Origin: Betaproteobacteria bacterium
GTDB lineage: Bacteria; Pseudomonadota; Gammaproteobacteria; Burkholderiales; SG8-39
NCBI GenBank assembly: GCA_016195915.1
Contig: JACPYS010000015.1
Span: 124,001-188,000 of the forward strand
Length of the DNA stretch: 64,000 nt
Reading direction: 5' to 3'
Numbering within the stretch: position 1 is the first letter of the stretch; every line of letters starts with the position of its first letter. The position numbers were made by a program, and so were the translations under genes. Shown one piece after another: positions 59,976 to 64,000 of this stretch. Below the pieces are notes generated by a model. The model was not told the origin of the DNA. It did not search any database and saw only the letters and a list, made by a program, of their open reading frames with translations.

Positions 59976-61106
59976 ATGGCTGCGGCTGCAGCGATCATCG
60001 GCAACGCGCCACCGGCGGGCGAGTCACAGATGGGCCCGCCGGTGGTCTGCTGGTTGGAGGAGTGCAGGAAGGATTCGGTACCCCTGGTTGGCGGCAAGTG
60101 TTCGTCGCTCGGCGAATTGATCGGCGCCGGCGTGCGCGTGCCGCCCGGTTTCGCGCTCACCACCGAGGGCTACCGGCGCTTCCTGGCAGACGCGGGGGGC
60201 GCCGCCGAGATCCAATCGCTGCTCCGGGGTGTCGATGCAAGGGACATGGGCGCGCTGGAGACCGCCAGCGCGTCCATCCGCCAGGCGATCGAAGCACTGC
60301 CCTTCTCCATGGAATTGGAGGACATGATCGCGGAGTGCTACCGCAAGCTCTCGGTGCGCTGCTGCATGCCGGCAGTACCCGTCGCAGTGCGCTCGAGCGC
60401 CACGGCCGAGGACCTGCCGGGGGCCAGCTTTGCCGGCCAGCAGGATACGTTCCTCTGGATACGCGGTGTCGACGACGTGCTGGACCGCGTCCGGCGCTGC
60501 ATCTCCAGCCTGTTCAGCGCACGCGCCATCGCCTATCGCGCCAACAAGGGGTTCGACCACGATCAGGTGGCGATCTGCGTGGGCGTGCAGAAAATGGCCA
60601 ACTCGTTCACTGCGGGCGTGATGTTCACCATTCATCCGGCCAACGGCGATCGCTCGGTCATCGTGATCGATTCCAATTTCGGTTTCGGCGAGTCTGTCGT
60701 CTCGGGTGAGGTGACGCCGGACCACTTCGTGGTGAACAAGATCACGCTGGACATCATCGATCGCACCATCTCGCGCAAGCTCGTGTGTTACACAGTCGAT
60801 CCGAAGACGCAGAAGTCCCAGGCCGTGGAGGTTCCATTCGAGCGTCAGGAGGTGCAGTCGCTGATCGACGACGAGATCACCGAACTGGCCTGGCTGGGAA
60901 AACAGATCGAGAAACACTACGGCTGCCCGATGGATATCGAATGGGCGCTCGACAAGGACCTTCCCGCCGGAGGCAATCTGTTCATCCTGCAGGCGCGCCC
61001 CGAGACCGTGTGGAGCCGGAAAATCCAGCCCGGCAGTGCGCACGCGGGCGGCTCCGCCATGGATTACATCCTCTCGAGCATGCTGGCTGGAAAGAAAGTC
61101 GGTTAA
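59976..61106 (+). CDS. ppsB: Phenylphosphate synthase beta-subunit-like protein (PEP synthase-type ATP-binding domain)
   Basis: PLVGGKCSSLGELIGAGVRVPPGFALTTEGYRRF; VAVRSSATAEDLPGASFAGQQDTFLWI; MDIEWALDKDLPAGGNLFILQARPETVWS. Confidence 0.82.
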   Translation: MAAAAAIIGNAPPAGESQMGPPVVCWLEECRKDSVPLVGGKCSSLGELIGAGVRVPPGFALTTEGYRRFLADAGGAAEIQSLLRGVDARDMGALETASASIRQAIEALPFSMELEDMIAECYRKLSVRCCMPAVPVAVRSSATAEDLPGASFAGQQDTFLWIRGVDDVLDRVRRCISSLFSARAIAYRANKGFDHDQVAICVGVQKMANSFTAGVMFTIHPANGDRSVIVIDSNFGFGESVVSGEVTPDHFVVNKITLDIIDRTISRKLVCYTVDPKTQKSQAVEVPFERQEVQSLIDDEITELAWLGKQIEKHYGCPMDIEWALDKDLPAGGNLFILQARPETVWSRKIQPGSAHAGGSAMDYILSSMLAGKKVG

Positions 61107-61156
61107 CGCAGCGCCTCCACGGTTTTCAAGTCATCTGCAACGCTAACGGAGCAAAC

Positions 61157-62668
61157 ATGAATGCACGCACCGAAGTAACACCCATCGACGACATTCGAAG
61201 CTACATTGCCGCGCTCGATGCCCACGGCGAACTGCACCGCGTGAGGGCGGAGGTGGACTGGAAATTCGAGCTGTGCCACGTCTCGAAGGTGAATGAAGAA
61301 AGGAAAGGGCCGGCGCTGCTGTACGAAAACGTCAAGGGTTACGACATCCCGGTTTTCACCAGCGCCTTTACCACCTCGCGGCGGCTGGCCATCGCTCTGG
61401 AGCAGGATCCTTCCCTGTCGATGAGCCAGCTCTCGAAGAAATGGATGGAGTTGACCACCAAGAAAATGGTCAAGCCACTGTTCATCGAAAATCCGAAGGT
61501 CAAGGAGAACATCCTCGAAGGCGATGCCGTCGATATCGAAATGTTTCCTTCGCCCTGGTTCTACCCCGACGATGGCGGCCGCTTCTTCGTTACTTCCGGG
61601 TTTCTGGTGACCCGTGATCCCGATACCGGCTGGACCAATCTCGGCACCTACCGCGCCCAGGTGCTGGGCAAGAAGATCCTGGGTTCGCAGATCATCAAGG
61701 GCAAGCACGGCGACATGCACATGAAGAAATACCAGGAGCGGGGTGAACTGATGCCTGCCGCTTATGTGGTGGGCACCGATCCGGTGCTGTTCCTGGCCAG
61801 TTCCACGCTGGTCAGCGCTCAGGTCGACGAGTACGAAGTGGCCGGCTCCCTGCGCGGCAAGCCGGTTGAGGTGTTCAAGTCCGATCTCACCGGGTTGATG
61901 CTGCCGGCCGCCGCCGAGATCATCGCCGAAGGCTGGATCGACCCGAACGAACTGATGGAGGAGGGTCCATTCGGCGAATACACGGGCTACTACTCGGGCA
62001 ACAAGGGCAAGGACTATCCCAAACCGGTGCTGCGCATCGCGCGCATCCTGCATCGCAACAAGCCGGTCATGTGGGCGACAACGGTCGGCAAACCGATCAA
62101 CGATATTCACATGATCCAGTCGTTAAACCGTACCGCGACGCTCTGGCATGACCTGGAGACCATGAAAGTGCCGGGCATCCAGAGCGTGTACATCCCGCCC
62201 GAGGCCTGCGGCCGTTTCTGGGTCGTGGTCTCGGTGAAGCAGATGTATCCGGGACACTCGAACCACGTCGGTCACGCCGTGATCGCAAGCACGACCGGGC
62301 ATTACGGCGTCAAGGGCGTAATCACGGTGGACCATGATATCGATGCCGAGGACTGGGACCGCATCTGGTGGGCGCTCGCGACCCGCTTCGATCCCAAGCG
62401 TTCGGCGCAGATCATCGACCGCGGTCGCTCGACGCCGCTCGATCCGGGTCTGCCGATCGAGGCGCGCGAGATTACCAGCCGCATCCTGCTCGACGCCTGT
62501 ACCCCTTATGAGTGGACCAACAAGCCCAATGAGATCTTCATGGATCGCAGCGTATTGCAGAAAGTATCGGACCGCTGGAACGAGTATGGCTTTGCCGGCG
62601 CAAGTCCGGTAGCCGGCATGATCAACCGGCTGACCCGGCCCGATGTGAAAAAGACAACGGGCAAGTAG
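61157..62668 (+). CDS. UbiD-family (de)carboxylase
   Basis: LLYENVKGYDIPVFTSAFTTSRRLAIAL; EGPFGEYTGYYSG; GHSNHVGHAVIASTTGHYGVKGVITVDHDIDAEDWDRIWWALATRFDP. Confidence 0.92.
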   Translation: MNARTEVTPIDDIRSYIAALDAHGELHRVRAEVDWKFELCHVSKVNEERKGPALLYENVKGYDIPVFTSAFTTSRRLAIALEQDPSLSMSQLSKKWMELTTKKMVKPLFIENPKVKENILEGDAVDIEMFPSPWFYPDDGGRFFVTSGFLVTRDPDTGWTNLGTYRAQVLGKKILGSQIIKGKHGDMHMKKYQERGELMPAAYVVGTDPVLFLASSTLVSAQVDEYEVAGSLRGKPVEVFKSDLTGLMLPAAAEIIAEGWIDPNELMEEGPFGEYTGYYSGNKGKDYPKPVLRIARILHRNKPVMWATTVGKPINDIHMIQSLNRTATLWHDLETMKVPGIQSVYIPPEACGRFWVVVSVKQMYPGHSNHVGHAVIASTTGHYGVKGVITVDHDIDAEDWDRIWWALATRFDPKRSAQIIDRGRSTPLDPGLPIEAREITSRILLDACTPYEWTNKPNEIFMDRSVLQKVSDRWNEYGFAGASPVAGMINRLTRPDVKKTTGK

Positions 62669-63910
62669 GTGAAGGGGATCGTCATCGTCTGCAACCTGGA
62701 CACGCGCGGGGAGGAAATCGTATTCGTCAAGGAACTCATCGCCGGCCGCGGCCACGAGCCGGTCCTGCTGGACTTCAGCATGGAGGAGCCTCCGCCCTTC
62801 CCCGGCGATATTCGTACCGAGGACGTGGCCGCGCGCGGCGGGCTGGCGATCGAAGTGGTGCGCGAGAAGTACCGTTCCGATCGCGATACGGCCACCAACA
62901 ACCAGATCCGGGGCGCGGCCGCGATCGTCGACGATCTGGTCAAGCAGGGCCGCGTACACGGCATTATCGGCATCGGCGGCGGCACCGCCACGCTGGTTGC
63001 GACATCGATCATGAAGCAACTTCCCTTCGGCATGCCGAAGCTGATGGCCTCGCCGATGGCCGCGCACCCGGCCTACATCGACAAGTACGTCGGCACCCGG
63101 GATATCACCATGCACCACACGGTGCTCGACATCGTGAAGATGAATCCGCTGCTCAAGGCGCAGATCATCAACGCGGTGGGCGCCATTTGCGGCATGGTCG
63201 AGATGACGCAGGGAACGCACATCACCTTCGACAAACCCTGTGTCGCCATCTCCTCGTTCGGTTTCGGCGAGATGGCGGTGCAGACGGCGGTCGGCATGCT
63301 GGAGGAAGCCGGCTTTACGCCCGTCGTTTGTCACGCGCAGGGCAAGGGCGACAAGGCGATGGAGGAAATGATCCGTGACGGCGTCTTTCACGGAGTGCTC
63401 GACATCTGCACTGGCGGCGTGATGGAACACCTGTTCAAGGGAAACCGCGATCCCGGGCCCAACCGGCTGATGGCCGCCGTGGAGGCCGGCATTGCGATGG
63501 TGCTCGCGCCCTGCGGCCTCGACATCCTGTCCTACGGTGGCCGCGCCGACATGCTGGAACGGACCGGGGACCGGGTTCAATACGTGCAGGATGCCCTGCG
63601 CGTCCAGGTGCGCACCACCGCCGACGAACTGCGCCAGGCCGCGGACGTGATCGCCGAACGGCTCAATCGCGCCAGGGGACCCTGGTCGTTCCTGATCCCG
63701 CTCAGGGGCTGGTCTTCGCTCGACAAGGAAGGCCGGCCGATTTACGACCCGGTCGCCGATGCCGCCTTCAGCGCGCGCTTGAAGGAAAAGCTCGCCGACC
63801 CGAGCCACCTCAGGGAGGTCGACCTGCACCTGTACACGCCCGAATTCGCGCGCGTCGCGGTGGACGAGTTCCTGCGGCTGTTCAGGACGGCGAAGACGCC
63901 GGCAGCATGA
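62669..63910 (+). CDS. Tm-1-like ATP-binding domain protein (UPF0261)
   Basis: GTG start abutting the ubiD-like stop; VIVCNLDTRGEEIVFVKELIAGRGHEPVLLDFSM; GIIGIGGGTATLVATSIMKQLPFGMPKLMASPMAA. Confidence 0.88.
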   Translation: MKGIVIVCNLDTRGEEIVFVKELIAGRGHEPVLLDFSMEEPPPFPGDIRTEDVAARGGLAIEVVREKYRSDRDTATNNQIRGAAAIVDDLVKQGRVHGIIGIGGGTATLVATSIMKQLPFGMPKLMASPMAAHPAYIDKYVGTRDITMHHTVLDIVKMNPLLKAQIINAVGAICGMVEMTQGTHITFDKPCVAISSFGFGEMAVQTAVGMLEEAGFTPVVCHAQGKGDKAMEEMIRDGVFHGVLDICTGGVMEHLFKGNRDPGPNRLMAAVEAGIAMVLAPCGLDILSYGGRADMLERTGDRVQYVQDALRVQVRTTADELRQAADVIAERLNRARGPWSFLIPLRGWSSLDKEGRPIYDPVADAAFSARLKEKLADPSHLREVDLHLYTPEFARVAVDEFLRLFRTAKTPAA

Positions 63911-64000
63911 TTCGCCCCTGGCCCCTTGCGGGTTCAGAACAGGTGTTCAGCGCCGGTCTGTTCCGCGTGACCTGCGACCGGGCCCGATCGCCGCGCACGG
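63907..64000 (+). CDS. Partial NUDIX hydrolase-like N-terminus (runs off the window)
   Basis: ATG overlapping the previous TGA; MIRPWPLAGSEQVFSAGLFRVTCDRARSPRT resembles N-termini of ADP-ribose pyrophosphatase-type NUDIX proteins. Confidence 0.5.
   Translation, partial: MIRPWPLAGSEQVFSAGLFRVTCDRARSPRT

Noticed and set aside
1-64000. CRISPR arrays, prophage, IS elements, rRNA genes
   Set aside because: No regularly spaced repeats, transposase/integrase, phage structural genes or rRNA sequences were seen on either strand.

Overview
The window is a GC-rich proteobacterial chromosome segment, probably betaproteobacterial, dominated by respiratory and anaerobic-metabolism genes. From left to right it contains: an ankyrin-repeat gene; B12-dependent ribonucleotide reductase (nrdJ); a YHS lipoprotein; a 2-oxoacid dehydrogenase operon with a separate lipoyl protein; a MarR regulator; two-subunit aconitase X; a degraded accessory patch (vapB with a vapC stub, a DUF4143 fragment, and a duplicated EAL-gene 3' end); a REC-EAL / hybrid histidine kinase pair; an orphan Phd antitoxin; a lipoprotein with about 11 G(D/N)DxY repeats; a glycosyltransferase; a NUDIX hydrolase; the complete 14-gene nuo operon; tRNA-Leu(GAG)-secG-tpiA; a TRAP transporter with a second E1 alpha/beta pair; a receiver protein with a hydrophobic APFIGLA-repeat tail; a REP-like palindrome cluster; a sigma54 two-component system whose sensor carries heme-c-like motifs; a small cytochrome; a UbiE-like methyltransferase; frdABCD-type fumarate reductase; a divergent ethylbenzene-dehydrogenase-related cytochrome; higBA plus a nucleotidyltransferase; and an XylR/DmpR-type sigma54 activator divergent from a phenylphosphate-synthase-like / UbiD / Tm-1-like (UPF0261) / NUDIX operon that runs off the right edge. 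The best candidates for follow-up are (i) the pps-ubiD-UPF0261 operon with a near-consensus -24/-12 promoter, (ii) the fumarate reductase island with its heme-motif kinase, methyltransferase and shared FNR-like site, and (iii) the GDDxY-repeat lipoprotein and the REC-APFIGLA protein. All calls come from reading the sequence and supplied translations; no database searches were run.
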